Made by a program: the position numbers and the translations under genes
Shown here: one piece after another, positions 1-11,095 of the stretch
Numbering within the stretch: the first letter of the stretch is position 1
How the letters are laid out: the number at the start of each line of letters is the position of its first letter
From: Prostheceraeus crozeri
Lineage: Eukaryota > Platyhelminthes > Polycladida > Euryleptidae
Direction of reading: 5' to 3'
NCBI GenBank assembly: GCA_907163375.1
Contig: CAJQUW010007929.1
Location: forward strand, 1 to 64,000
Length of the DNA stretch: 64,000 bases
Notes under the pieces: model-generated
Seen by the model: the letters and a program-made list of their open reading frames with translations, nothing else
Databases searched by the model: none
What the model was told of the DNA's origin: nothing

Positions 1-40
1 TACTAAAAAAAATTTAATCTAAGGATTTAATTAACTTATC

Positions 41-73
41 GCAGCGAAGCTCCTCGGGGCTTTAGCCGATCCT
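41..73 (+). repeat. GC-rich mini-hairpin insert, copy 1
   Basis: It holds AGCGAAGCT (three-base loop GAA; the GCGAAGC core is at 44-50), then CTCGGGGCTTTAGCCGA. Inverted, it resembles the copy at 2081-2116. It lies at the very end of the capsid gene region in AT-rich surroundings. Confidence 0.6.
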
Positions 74-1435
74 AGCCATCTTTCCATTAAGAATTTCAAT
101 AGAATATTTTACATCTTCTAGCAATAAACCATAAGCCATCAATGAAGTTGTGGAATCTTTCTTTTCAATATTAATTGTTACATCGCAACCAGTCTTGATA
201 ATATCTTCAGATTGTGCACTTAAATCGAAACAGAAAACAGGATATAAATGTCTCCAATCTTCAGGAGATAATTGTGGTTCAACTCCAAGTTCTATACAAA
301 GATTTCTATAAGAATCATATCCTTCCATAAATTGATTATTGGTATCATCAAATCTTAATGGATCAATTGGATATCGGGTTTGATTTAATGAAACTTGTAA
401 ACTTCGAATTGTATTAATATGAAAAAGATTGTTGTTCTTATCAAAAACTTGGAGAATTATTTCTTTGAAAAGTTAGTAATAAATATCTTGGAGTATTCGC
501 AGTTCTAGTAAAATGCCAGTTAAATCTTTGTTCGGAAAAGTTACTGAACTAGCAGTACGCTTTAGAAAATTTACTGGAATTGGTTTGTTAGTATTTAATC
601 TTGTTGCAATAGCTGTTTCAATCTCTAAACTAGGAGTAATATGATTAATCCACCATTCAAGTCTATCAATTTTTAAATATGCTTTTTTTCCAGTCTTACC
701 AAAAAAGATTAATTCATTATTTGCTGTGCGATGAATTATTAATTTAAATTTTAATTGATATGATATTTTATCATAATCTAAATAACCGAATAATGGAGAC
801 AATGACCAATTTACTGTCTGTTTACTTTTCTTGCTAAATTCACGTCTTTCTTTATATGCACTATTGTTTGTTTTATTTTAATGTTTTGCAATATTTTCTA
901 CATCTTTCGCAATTCCTGCGGCATCTGTTCCAGCGTAAGTTAAATCATCTATAATTATACCATCATTAGTATCATGAAACCAACCTTCGATTTCATACTT
1001 TTTATTATTTTAACAAATTGTTACAAATCTAAGCATTGTATCAATTACACCTGCAGAATCACTTATTGTTTCTATATTTTGAGTTGCAACATCTAAACGC
1101 ATTTGTGTAAATAATCTTGGAAAACAATTATTCTCTAGTGCAATATTATCGGTATCTGGTAATGGTATTGTAAAATTGGCATCACTATATAAAGAATATT
1201 CACAGTGTAAAAATGAATCAGGTAAATATAAATAACTCTGCTGATTATCAACTTCAAAAATTAAATCACCTCCAGTATTTACTCTACTGGAAGATCCGGG
1301 ATTCATAGCAATTCTTATATAGTCATTCTTTTTTTGATTATAACTAACACCTGATGGTTTATCTAATTCAAATTTATTTTCGATAAGCGAAGACATTTTT
1401 ATAAAAAATAATTTGACTTCTTGTTTTTTTCTCAC
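62..1435 (-). pseudogene. Major capsid protein (double jelly-roll, hexon-like), broken
   Basis: Conceptual translation of the minus strand matches the Polinton/adintovirus hexon in layout. The amino-terminal part holds a strand-rich jelly-roll segment ending in FTQMRLDVATQNIET. The middle part has the family hallmark RLEWWINHITPSLE. The carboxy-terminal part reads GYDSYRNLCIELG, then YPVFCFDLSAQSED and LLEDVKYSIEI, which is the usual end of this capsid protein. In the family this protein forms the icosahedral shell. It is the first gene of a minus-strand virion block, followed downstream in the map by a pX-like protein and a fibre-like protein. It is broken at a few places. The assignment rests on recognising these motifs by eye, without a profile search. 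Confidence 0.85.
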
Positions 1436-1516
1436 ACACAGAAAAAATTCTGCTAAAATAATTTACTAAAAAATTTTGCTAAAAAAATTTTACTAAAAAA
1501 ATTTTACTAAAATATA

Positions 1517-2022
1517 ATTTTAGAATTTTGCTAGACCAGCTCCGCTGTTAACACCATTACCTCTTATTTCTTCAATTGAACGTTTTATGGCTACGCCTGA
1601 TTTCTTCTTATGTCTACTATCAGACGGAGCTCCGCTCCTCAACGTTTCACCCCCACAACTATGTTAGCAATTTTGTTTTTTGTTTCCTCTGAAAGTTTTT
1701 TTAAATTTTTTAGTTCTTCAGAATCATTCCTAAGTTAACGAATAGCTTCTAGTTGTTTTAATTCGTTTTGAGACTTAACAGCATTTGATATTGCACTAGC
1801 TGTACTACCTATAGCAGCTGCTCCTTTTGCAGCAGATGTAATCAAATCTTTATTATTTTTAATTAAGTTAACGATACTTCCAATACCGGAAAAGATGCCA
1901 GCTCCTTCCGTGTGAACTGTTTCTCTATTATCATAATGATAAACATGATTCATACGAGGTTCATGAGCAATTCTTTGATTTGAAGCAAAATGTTTAAGAT
2001 TGTGTTTATAAATTATAGGCAT
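1517..2022 (-). pseudogene. pX-like minor capsid/core protein
   Basis: The start MPIIYKHNLKHFA is followed by a GAGIFSGIGSIV segment and an alanine-rich amphipathic stretch (SAAKGAAAIGSTASAISNAV). Further on, a basic segment reads KKKSGVAIKRSIEEIRGNG. This order resembles the small Polinton/adintovirus protein likened to adenovirus core protein X/mu, which is thought to line or coat packaged DNA. It sits directly next to the major capsid gene on the same strand, as usual. A GC-rich mini-hairpin (1626-1638) lies inside the region. The region appears broken. Similarity is by pattern only. Confidence 0.6.
1626..1638. repeat. GC-rich mini-hairpin insert, copy 2
   Basis: GGAGCTCCGCTCC is a five-base stem with a three-base loop. 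It lies in the pX-like region and reads in frame there as RSGAP. A shorter related motif, AGCTCCGCT, is at 1538-1546. Confidence 0.55.
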
Positions 2023-2080
2023 TTTTTAGGAATAAATTTGACTTTTGGGAAAAATATTTACGTTAATATTTACGTTTATG

Positions 2081-2141
2081 ATTGGCTAAAGCCTCGAGGA
2101 GCTTCGCTCCGATAGGTTAGTAACCTGAGGACCTTTGGTCC
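2081..2141. repeat. GC-rich mini-hairpin inserts, copies 3 and 4
   Basis: GGAGCTTCGCTCC (2098-2110) and GGACCTTTGGTCC (2129-2141) are each a five-base stem with a three-base loop. The first, with its flank GGCTAAAGCCTCGA, is an inverted relative of copy 1. The pair sits in the gap between the pX-like and fibre-like regions and touches the end of the latter. Confidence 0.6.
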
Positions 2142-2143
2142 GA

Positions 2144-3043
2144 TCAAGATTTACGTTTGTGAATGGACAACAACTTCGAGATAACTTTATTAATTGTCTG
2201 TTGCACTTTATCTATTGCGTCAAGTAGCGTGTGATGTACTTTAATTTCTTTTCTATTAACTTGCATTTTCTCCTGATTCATCTTCAACGCCGCTTTAAGA
2301 GCATTTAACTTAATTTTAAGAACATCTAATTGTTTTTTATCAGAATCTAACTGTTCTTTATTTTCTTTAGAGTTTTCTTGTAAATTTTTCTTTAATTCAT
2401 TTTCTAAATTGATTTTAAGAGTTTTCATTTTATCAACTTTTTGATTAAGCGAGTTTACTTCATTTATTATTCTATTCATCTTTTTCATTTGTTGAGTAAT
2501 TTTAGAACTCAATTCATCAACACTTTTTTGGAATGTAGTTTGTAACTGCTTTAAATTTTTTTTTAATTCTTTCAGGTAGTTTTTCTATTTCATCTTCTAA
2601 TTGTTCTTTCAATAGTTGCATCTGATGTTTATTTTTAATGACTGCAGATTTTAACTTTATAGAAAGTAATATTAAAATTTTTGATTGTTCAGAAATCTTT
2701 TTAAAAAGTTTTGCTATATCTGCTTCTAGCTCTCTATCCTCTTTATCAAGTTTTAATAATTTTTCGTTTAATGATTTGTCATTAAGTTTAAGCAACTTTA
2801 ATTCATTCATCAGTGGAACCAAAACATCGTTTATATATTTTTCAAACACTTATTTTTCAAGTCATTGATTTGTGTATCAACATATTGTTTATTTGTCAAC
2901 TCTGTATTTTGTTGCGGACGAATAGAAAGATGCAATGGACCAGATAAAACGTCTCCAGTTTTCATGATATAATTTTCTATTTCTATTTCTAATTCACGAT
3001 TATTCGGGATATATGCACCTCCACCAACATTTGGTAACATCAT
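2144..3043 (-). pseudogene. Fibre/spike-like coiled-coil protein region
   Basis: The amino-terminal part (2831-3043) contains GDVLSGPLHLS, then TNKQYVDTQINDLK. This arrangement (a 'SG(P/D)L' turn followed by a KxYVDxQ step) is common at the head of phage tail fibres and trimeric spikes. Two Lys/Glu/Leu-rich segments follow (2517-2849 and 2144-2512) with long heptad-like patterns and no aromatic core, which suggests a coiled-coil stalk. The position next to the capsid genes supports a virion surface role, but that is inference. Whether these are one gene or two neighbours is unclear, and the region looks broken. I do not recognise a specific family. Confidence 0.45.
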
Positions 3044-3146
3044 TTTTAAAACAATAAAAAAGTAATTTTTTTATATAATGAGAAAAAAATAAAATTTTTT
3101 ATATAATGAGAAAAAAAATAAAATTTTTTCTAATAAAAATAAAAAA
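3044..3146. promoter_or_regulatory. Divergent promoter spacer with duplicated TATA-like unit
   Basis: This 103-base gap separates the minus-strand virion block from the plus-strand block. It holds two near-identical 28-base units, each with TATATAATGAG (near 3072 and 3100) followed by an A-rich tract. TATATAA boxes in tandem between divergent genes suggest a two-way promoter; there is no direct evidence of transcription. Confidence 0.4.
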
Positions 3147-4517
3147 ATGGATAAAGCAAATTTAAAAAAATTATATTCGCCCGCATCATCCTGTTCTTCT
3201 TATTCGACGAGATCAACGGGATTTGAAAATAAATGTTTTGATAATAATAATAATAATAATAATAATAATCCATGTATAGATGCTAATATTTTATTTGAAT
3301 TACAAGCCGAAATATTTAGAGAACAGACTAAAGGTTTACCTTCTATAGAAACTAATTATTGTATTTTTCCAGGTGATCCATTTATTAAATTTATGGATAT
3401 TGTAAGCAAATATAATGATGTGGCTTATGTAAAATTAAATAAAGAAAATATGGTTATAATAGGTCATAATAATGTTTATGGTTTTATTAGAGCAGTATTA
3501 CCAATTAGTAATACTGATTGGATCGAAAATAAAATTATTAATTATATCAATATTAGAGAATTAGTTAAAAAATTAAAATCTTTTTCAAAAGAAAAAATTA
3601 GATTATTTGTTGATGAACAAAATCAATATAATATTCATATAGAGAGTAAAAAACATAACGAAGAATTATTATGTCAAGTTTATTATAGAGACACAATTTA
3701 TAAACAAGAAACATTAGAAATGCCGCAAGGATATGATGATGATACATATATAGGATTATATTCAAATTTAAATATTAATTTGTTAAGATCTTATATAAAT
3801 GGTTTAGCTCAACAAGAGAAAATTTATATGTGGACAACACCTTATACTATTAACAATGACCATAATAATAATCATAATAAACGAACCGAAGGTTCTAGGG
3901 CTTTGCCCGATCTTAAAGAATCTTATGATAATAATGATGACTCCGAAATATCTGAAAAAGGTGTAAATGGTAAAAAAGATTATAAAAATATTAGTAATTA
4001 TAAAAATTTAAGTGAAGAAAAATTTATATCTCATACTGATGTACATGATATTAACACTACATATAATCAAAATTTATCTAAATTTCATTTTCTTACAATT
4101 GAAAATAATAATGATGGTATAGTTGAAGATACTGTTAGACAACTATGTGTCGGGTCTACAAAATTTAAATTAGGATTTACATCTAATCAATTTAAAATTT
4201 TATCATCTTTAATAAAAACTAAAAGTGATTCAGATTATGGTGGTGTTATTAAATTTTCCAAAGGAGATCAAAGACCAATATTTTTCTCTATTATATTATT
4301 ATCAGATAAAAAATGTAATTTAGAGTTAGATATTCCAATAAGAGAATGGTATCCTATCAGGGAATGGCATCCTATACAAAAAAGTGTAATTTATGATGTT
4401 GAAGAATCAATTTATGATGATGATGAAGAATCAATTGATGATGATGATGAAGAATCAATAGTTAGTGAAAATAAATTTAAATTATCTTTTGATAAAACGT
4501 TATATGATAAAACTTAA
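3147..4517 (+). CDS. Unknown acidic protein of the Polinton-like element
   Basis: The open frame of 456 residues starts just after the divergent TATA-like spacer. It has a serine-rich start, a run of nine asparagines (residues 34-42, from an AAT repeat), and a mixed alpha/beta body with hydrophobic strands. A central low-complexity linker holds an in-frame GC-rich insert (TEGSRALP), and the tail carries two to three DDDEESI repeats. The paired strand-rich halves and acidic tail loosely suggest a sliding-clamp-like or other replication accessory fold, but no motif proves it. It precedes a zinc-finger gene and the polymerase in the same direction. I do not recognise the family. Confidence 0.6.
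   Translation: MDKANLKKLYSPASSCSSYSTRSTGFENKCFDNNNNNNNNNPCIDANILFELQAEIFREQTKGLPSIETNYCIFPGDPFIKFMDIVSKYNDVAYVKLNKENMVIIGHNNVYGFIRAVLPISNTDWIENKIINYINIRELVKKLKSFSKEKIRLFVDEQNQYNIHIESKKHNEELLCQVYYRDTIYKQETLEMPQGYDDDTYIGLYSNLNINLLRSYINGLAQQEKIYMWTTPYTINNDHNNNHNKRTEGSRALPDLKESYDNNDDSEISEKGVNGKKDYKNISNYKNLSEEKFISHTDVHDINTTYNQNLSKFHFLTIENNNDGIVEDTVRQLCVGSTKFKLGFTSNQFKILSSLIKTKSDSDYGGVIKFSKGDQRPIFFSIILLSDKKCNLELDIPIREWYPIREWHPIQKSVIYDVEESIYDDDEESIDDDDEESIVSENKFKLSFDKTLYDKT
3883..3909 (+). repeat. GC-rich double mini-hairpin insert in the acidic protein gene
   Basis: GAACCGAAGGTTC (3883-3895, stem five, loop GAA) is followed by GGGCTTTGCCC (3898-3908, stem four, loop TTT). It is read in frame as RTEGSRALPD inside a low-complexity linker, so the reading frame is kept open. 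Confidence 0.65.
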
Positions 4518-4904
4518 TATTGTATGATAAAGAAAATAAAATAACTAAAGAACGTGAAATATATAATAATATAAAATAACACTCAAGACCTTGATATTAG
4601 AATGTTTATATCTAAAATTAAAACACATATTTTTTCTTTAAAAAATAAAAAAATGGAAAATACCAAGTTTTATTGTAACTTATGTAAAAAAAAGTTCCAA
4701 ACAAAAAGAAGTTATCAATCTCATTTAAATAGTAAATTGCATTTACAAAATGTAGATCGAGTTGATGAAGGAAATATATTAAAATTGAATAGTTATAAAA
4801 ACTATCTAGAAACATTACCTACTGATATAAAAGTTAAAAAATGTTTGATGATTATTCACATTCGGAATATAAAAAATTTTTTAATAGTGAAGATGAGTCC
4901 ATAC

Positions 4905-4931
4905 AAACCGAAGGTTCTAGGGCTTGGCCCG
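4905..4931 (+). repeat. GC-rich double mini-hairpin insert in the zinc-finger region
   Basis: AACCGAAGGTT (4906-4916) is followed by GGGCTTGGCCC (4920-4930). It is nearly identical to the copy at 3883-3909 and translates as TEGSRAWP in the acidic tail. Confidence 0.65.
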
Positions 4932-5054
4932 TACCAGATGGAAGATATTTATTTAGCGATACTGATGAATTTAACGAAATAGATGAATTTGATGAAACTA
5001 AAAAAACCGATGAAGCCGTAACAGATATAAAATATTTATTTAATCAGTCTGTGC

Positions 5055-5080
5055 GAACCGAAGGTTTAGGGCTTCGCCCG
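5055..5080 (+). repeat. GC-rich double mini-hairpin insert near the polymerase start
   Basis: AACCGAAGGTT (5056-5066) is followed by GGGCTTCGCCC (5069-5079). It is the third copy of the same double-hairpin type, about 150 bases after the previous one. Confidence 0.65.
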
Positions 5081-6606
5081 TTGAACATAATGAAACCGAT
5101 GAAACTTTTTATAATGTATTAACAAACTTTTATAATATATTTAGAAAATCTTTCAAATGTTATATGAATGTAGAAGTACTTTATACAAAAAATGGACCTG
5201 ATGGAATTCCTGAAGAAATAATACAAGGACATTTTACAAATTCACAAGAAATTCATAATATAAATGATATACAACCCATATTTGAATCGATGATACTTAA
5301 ATTAGAAAATTGTATAATTGAAGCCCAGTTACGTGAATCTGGTTGGAGATTTGTTAAAATACTATCTAAGAAAATAGTAATTGATAAATATAAAAATAAT
5401 ACTGGTGGTAGTTATGTTCCTTTACCTTTCAGTTCACCACAAATAATCAACATAAAAAATGAAGATGATTATTGTTTTCTGTGGAGTATTATAGCACATT
5501 TACATCCTGCAAAATATCATAAAGAAAGACTAAGTCATTATAATAAAGAAGAATATATAAAGGAATTTGATCTTTCTGATGGCTTAGATGAATTTCCATA
5601 TGATTATAATATGTTAAAAAAGTTTCATAAAAAGAATAAAAATTTAATAGAAGTAAATGTTTTTGAATTAAATGTGAATTATGTTTCTATTGGTAAAATT
5701 ACTCCACTTTACTCAGATTCAAAAAAATTTATTTGAATAATAAAAATTTATGTCAATCAGAAATAGTATATAATGATAGAGGAAATTACATGCATCATAA
5801 TATTTTTTACCAAGGAAATATAATATGTACTGAAAAATTTGAAATTGTTAAAACACTATCACTAATAATGATTAATCATAATAATTATAAAGGACGTAAT
5901 TATAATTATGATTATAATTCCGATTATTTATCTTTATCTTTAGAATATCAACAAAAATTACAAAATTTAAATGAAAGTTTACAAAAATGTAAAACAGATT
6001 ATTTTCAACAAACAAAAATATTAGTACAAGAATAAGGCCATAAATATCAAAATAAGATAGAAACGATTCAAAAATTAAATGAAGACACTAAAGAATTAAA
6101 TAATGAAGAAAATGAAACCAATCAAAAAATAAATGAATCTTTAAAAAATGTCTACAACAATATAAAGAACAATATGATAAAGAATATAGTTATCAGTTAC
6201 AAATATTAAATCAAAATTTTCATCGAAATACATTTAATCTTACAAAAGAAATTGATGGAACACATGAAATATATAAAGATGAATTTGAAAAATTAGAACA
6301 GTCAAAACAACCAGCACAAGCGAATATATTATATTATCAGGGTCATTTTATATTGTGTAAAGATGTTTCTATATTTACAAAAACTTCAGATAATACAAAT
6401 TTTCCTTGTCTTCAATGTATGACAAGTTTTAGAACTTTAGAAGAAATGAATAGACATTTGGAGAATTGCCAACAAAATGAAGCAGTCAGAAACACATTTC
6501 CAAAAGATGATTATTTAGAATATAATAAATGGTATTTTAAAAATAAAGTACCCTTTACTATTTATTGTGATTTTGAAGCATATAATGTTAATATGACACA
6601 AAAGCA

Positions 6607-6641
6607 CGGGACATCGGAGATGTCTTCCAGGGCTTCGCCCG
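6607..6641 (+). repeat. GC-rich double mini-hairpin insert in the polymerase exonuclease region
   Basis: GACATCGGAGATGTC (6610-6624, six-base stem, loop GGA) is followed by GGGCTTCGCCC (6630-6640). It reads in frame as TSEMSSRASP in a variable loop after exonuclease motif I. The 35-base unit is repeated exactly, inverted, at 11182-11216. Confidence 0.75.
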
Positions 6642-8061
6642 ATTCTGAAAATGATAATTCTGAAAATGATAATAATGAAAAAAGTACACCTGAACAAAGT
6701 AAAGAAAAATATTTATTTGAACAAAAACCATTATGTTGGGGAATGTACATTCATTCAAATTATCCTGAATTATTTAAATCAGAATGTTATCAATACTATG
6801 GTGAAGATAGTTCAGAAATGTTTACAAAGAAAGTAGAAGAATTACAAGGACGTTTTTCACAATTGCTTGAAACAAATATACCAATGATACCATTAACAAA
6901 TGAAGAAAGAAAAGAATTTTATGATGAAATAAATTGTTATTACTGTGGAAAAGGTTTTACAAAAAATTATAAAAATGGCAAAGGTAGATATCTTGATAAG
7001 GTAAAAGATCATGATCATCTAAATGGATTATATAGAGGTGCAGCACATAATTCTTGTAATCTTAATGCTAATAAATTTAAATATAACTTTGTTCCTTTAT
7101 ATTTCTACAATGGTTCTAAATATGATGTCCATTTAATAATAAAAGATTTATTTTCATCTAAAAAATTACAACAACAACAAATAAATTTACTATGTAAAAC
7201 AGAAGAAGAATATTTTTCAATGCAATTAGGTTGTATTAGAATTTTAGATGCATTTAGATTTTTTACATTAGATTTTATGGGAAAAACTTTGAAACCTGAA
7301 CAATGTAAAATATTAAATAAATATAATTAAAAACCATTGAAAGGAATATTTCCGTATGAATATTTAACCTGTGGTTCACAGTCGAAGACTGGTTTAACTG
7401 GAGATTTTAATTCTGTGAATAAAATTATGGAAGAAAAACAACTTCCTCCAATAAATAAATTTAAATCAACATTAAAACAATCACAATTATCTGAAGAAGA
7501 TTATGCAGAAGCTGAAAAGATTTGGAGAGAGTTAAATTGTAGAACAATGTATGATTATACAATGAAATATCTACAGATAGATGTATTAATACTAGCTGAT
7601 CTTTTTGAAAACTTTCGTGATATGTGTCTAGAATATTACGGAATAGATCCATGTTATTGTTATTCTACACCAGGTTTAACATGGTTAAAGGGATCAAAAC
7701 ATACAAATGTTAAACTTAAACATTATAAAGAAAATACATATGATAAATTATTATTTTTTGAATCTGGTATTAGAGGTGGAGTTTCATCAGTTTTAGGTAA
7801 TCGTTATGTACAGTGTTACAATAAAAAAGTAAATCCTGATGATTATGGAATAATGAAACCTTTATCTCCAGAAGAAAGCGATCAGTTTATAAAATTGTTT
7901 AATCAAAATATAGAAGGACTTATATCAAATGAAGAGAGTCAAGCAGCAGTTGATGAAATCATGAGAGAAAACTATTTGTTATATTATGATTTTAATAGCT
8001 TATATTCTTCTTGCATGATACAAGAATTACCAACAGGTGAGATGGAATGGTGTAATATTCG

Positions 8062-8096
8062 TACGACATCAGAGATGTCTACTAGGGCTTCGCCCG
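8062..8096 (+). repeat. GC-rich double mini-hairpin insert in the polymerase palm region
   Basis: GACATCAGAGATGTC (8065-8079) is followed by GGGCTTCGCCC (8085-8095). It reads in frame as TSEMSTRASP shortly after polymerase motif A. It differs from the 6607 copy at a few bases only. Confidence 0.75.
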
Positions 8097-9284
8097 TTCT
8101 TGATTATCAAAAAACATATGATGGAAATTATAATCATGGTTATAAGATATTAATATCATCATATAATCATGGTTATATATAATATGGTTATATAATATGA
8201 AGTTGATTTAGTATACCCTGATGAAATAAAAGATAAAACAAAATATTTTCCTTTCTGTCCCGGAAACAAAATTCCCAATATAGAAGATTTTTCAGATTAT
8301 CAAAAATCTATAATTCCTAAGAAATACAGACCAACAAAAAAACTTATGTTAACACAAAGTAATAAAGGAAAGTATGTTGTTGAAGGAAGAATGCTAGATT
8401 GGTATTTAGAACATGGAATGATTCTCACCAAAATACATCGAAAACTATTTTATCAAAAATCTAAATGGTTAAAAGATTATATCGAGTTCAATATTGAAAA
8501 ACGTAAAATAGCTAAAAGAAATAAAGATGATTTTGGAAACGTGTTCTTCAAATTCATGAATAATGCATTTTATGGTAAGACTTTAGAAAATGTGCGTAAT
8601 AGACAAAATATTGAAATAGTTTATGATAAAGATAGGTTTCAAAATTTAACAAGGAAACCTACATATAAAAGAACTACTAGATTTAGTGATGAACTATGTG
8701 CTGTACATTTACGTCGAATTAGCGTAAAACATGATAAGTTTAATTTTATTGGATTCACTATATTAGAATTAGCTAAACTATTTATGTATAGATTTATGTA
8801 TGATTAGTTAGCACTTGCTTATGGCAAAAACTATAAATTTCACTTTACAGATACGGATTCCGTTTTCTTAGAATTAACAATACCGTATAATTCTACACTT
8901 GATGAAGAAATAGATATAATAAAAGATATCATTCATCCTTCTGATTTATGTAAAGTAAAAGATGAATTAGAAGGAAATGAAGATTTCATAACAGAAGCTA
9001 TATTTTTAAAATCTAAATGTTACTGTTATGATACAACTAATAATATTAAAACACATAAAACATTAAAAGGAATTTCAAAGGCATCAGTGGCTAATCAAAT
9101 AACATTACAAGATTATAAAAATGTATTATTTAATAATGAAATAAAAACAGCATGTAATTATAGACTTAATTCAAAGAAACATAAAATGTATTTAAAAGAA
9201 GAACATAAATTAGCATTAGATCCATTTGATGATAAAGGAAAAATTTTACATGATGGAGTAACTACTTCACCTTTTTAAAGTTTA

Positions 9285-9415
9285 TTTATTATTATTTAAA
9301 TCCGTCTAGAAAAAAATTTTTATTATTTAAATCAGTCTAGAAAAAATTTTTTTATTATTTAAATCAGTCTAGAATAAAAATTTTATTATTTATTACTAAA
9401 TATAAAATTTTTTTA
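9285..9415. repeat. Three tandem AT-rich units at a convergent gene junction
   Basis: Three units of about 31-32 bases carry the core TTTAAATC(C/A)GTCTAGA, with GTCTAGA near 9304, 9335 and 9367. They lie exactly between the converging polymerase and ATPase genes. A role in ending transcription from both sides is a guess from position. Confidence 0.6.
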
Positions 9416-10183
9416 TCACTCGGCAAACATATGTTCTATAACTCTATCATGAATTTTTTTATCAATATTAATTGTGATAAATCCATAATCTTTTGACCAA
9501 GCATTGTTACACGATTGTTTAAATTCATCTTTATTTCTTACACATAAATCTCTTAACAAATCACTTAAGTTTCTTGCATTTATTTCAAATAGTATAAATA
9601 TATTTGCATTCTTTCTAATAACACTTCCGTCTAATGAATACATACATTGTGTTAAATAAAAAACACTACAGTTATCATGTCTACCTCTTGTGAAATAATT
9701 TCTCTGAACTGACTGATTTCTATCATTAACACAATCATCAAAAATTACACAATGTTTCATTGTTTTATCTAGTTTACTAGGATCTTGCATATTACCACTA
9801 TCATCTATGAATTGTATCTTTATATGCTTATTTTTATTGGTTTCAACTAACTGATTATTTTTTGCTGCTTCTTCACACCACGAACTTATTTCTTCTTCAT
9901 CTTCAGATTTTTCATATTCTTTGAATAATGAAGCAATTGCTGTTTTTTTAAGATTATTTTCAAATCCATATTTTAAAAATTGATAGTAGGGTTGTTCTGC
10001 TGTTGTTGTATAAATTATAAGATTGTTATAATCCAAAAAATTTGGAGTCGTTAAAATTTTAAACAATAGATACGTTTTACCACAACCTTATCTTCCACAA
10101 ATAACTGACAAAACTTTATTAGATAAATTTGGATGATGATTAAATTTAAGTTTTTTTTTATTTAATGGTAGTACTTCACTCAT
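9416..10183 (-). pseudogene. Packaging ATPase (FtsK/HerA-like), broken
   Basis: The minus-strand start MSEVLPLNKKKLKFNHHPN leads into a P-loop GCGKT (Walker A) near 10070-10085. Further on lie Walker B HCVIFDDC, the helical segment YFTRGRHDN and the sensor-like segment FYLTQCMYSLD. The order and total length (about 255 residues) fit the Polinton/adintovirus A32-type genome-packaging ATPase, which pumps DNA into preformed capsids. It opens the second minus-strand block, next to the penton-like gene, which is the usual family neighbour. The copy looks broken at one or two places. Confident from motifs and context. Confidence 0.82.
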
Positions 10184-10244
10184 TTTTTAATAAAAAAATT
10201 TTATTTTTATTTTAAAAGAAGAAGAAGAAAATTAAACTTCTCTA

Positions 10245-10295
10245 GCTTCGCGTGGGAGTTTATACCTCTCGAACGGGAGTTTATACCTCCCGAAC
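10245..10295. repeat. GCTTCGC motif plus two tandem 21-base hairpin units
   Basis: GCTTCGC (10245-10251) precedes two tandem units, 10254-10274 and 10275-10295. Each unit is GGGAG, a TTTATAC spacer, CTC(T/C)C and GAAC, so each can fold GGGAG onto CTCCC. They mark the end of the penton-like gene. Confidence 0.6.
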
Positions 10296-11068
10296 CAAAA
10301 GATCTATCATAATCTCTTCACCTCCAAAATTTATTTCTTGTCCTTTTCCATCAGTGATTCTAATGTTAATGTTGTTAATAGTTTTTCTTGTAATAGGGAA
10401 ATATATTAATGTTTGTGGAATAACATTTAATCTATAACCAATGGGTACAGTAAAAGCTGGAAAACTGAATATAAATTTGATAATTTACCATTTATATATC
10501 CTCCTTCAATAATGTCACAATGTACAACAATTGAATTTATTTCAGTTATTTTTGGAATCTTCTCACCTAAATGATAACCTTGACTATAGGTTTGTTTATT
10601 AAATCCTAATAGCTTTGACAATGATCTATCATGATTAAAATCAACTTGATGATTTTCGTCTAAAGTAAGAGAAAATTTATTGACTGCCGGTTCAACTGCA
10701 AAATGTAATTGTTTCTTATCTTTAAATGGTATACCTAAATGTCTCTTAATTTCATTTGATATTGATTCAACTTCGTAAGAACCAGGAAGAAAAGTTTGTA
10801 TTTTCCATGTTTTGCCTTTATCAGTAGAATATCTAAATTGATCATTCACATCTTTTATAACATTTTGAATAGTGTTAAATGTGGAGAAACTAGTCAATGC
10901 AATTTGATAATTTTTATTTTGTTCCAAATGTAGAATGGGTTCTAAATTACAAGTGTGTGATGAAGTAGTTGTTATAATTTTTAACGTCGTACTAAATTTT
11001 GATGAACCCAAAAGCTCTGTCAAATTTTCTAAATGATTATTAATTTTGTCTAAATCAGCTGAAAACAT
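10250..11068 (-). pseudogene. Penton-like minor capsid protein (single jelly-roll)
   Basis: Translation contains NYQIALTSFSTFNTIQNV, FRYSTDKGKTWKI, PGSYEVESISNEIKRHLG and the strongly conserved segment NSIVVHCDIIEGGYINGK. The carboxy-terminal strand reads ITDGKGQEINFGGEEI. These are hallmarks of the Polinton/adintovirus minor capsid protein that fills the fivefold vertices. The gene lies between the ATPase and the other virion-type genes on the same strand. Its end runs into a pair of tandem GC-rich hairpin units (10254-10295). It looks broken at about one place. Confidence 0.82.
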
Positions 11069-11095
11069 TTTTTAGTTAAAATTTTGAATAAATAT

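Larger units (their letters stand above)
4602..5122 (+). pseudogene. Small C2H2 zinc-finger protein region with acidic tail
   Basis: Near the start, FYCNLCKKKFQTKRSYQSHL and the following histidine give a C-x2-C-x12-H-x5-H finger of the U1/JAZ type. Many Polinton and large DNA virus proteins that bind nucleic acid carry such a finger. The downstream part is acidic and carries two GC-rich mini-hairpin inserts (TEGSRAWP and TEGLGLRP in translation). The region lies between the unknown acidic protein and the polymerase on the same strand and appears broken. A role in DNA or RNA binding is inferred from the finger alone. Confidence 0.5.
5164..9278 (+). pseudogene. Protein-primed family B DNA polymerase (Polinton type), broken
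   Basis: The replication protein of the element. Reading along the strand there are: an amino-terminal conserved segment with NEDDYCFLWSIIAHLHP (about 5455-5515); a coiled-coil stretch (about 5930-6290); a C2H2 finger (about 6400-6465); exonuclease I motif YCDFEAY (about 6562); an endonuclease VII-like Cys/His module CYYCG to DHDHLNGLYRGAAHNSC (about 6930-7065); exonuclease II YNGSKYDVHLI (about 7110); exonuclease III YLQIDVLILAD (about 7568); polymerase motif A YYDFNSLYSS (about 7981); motif B NNAFYGKT (about 8560); and motif C TDTDSVF (about 8850). All the catalytic signatures of exonuclease and palm are recognisable. Two GC-rich mini-hairpins sit in frame. The gene is broken at roughly six to eight places. 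Confidence 0.9.
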
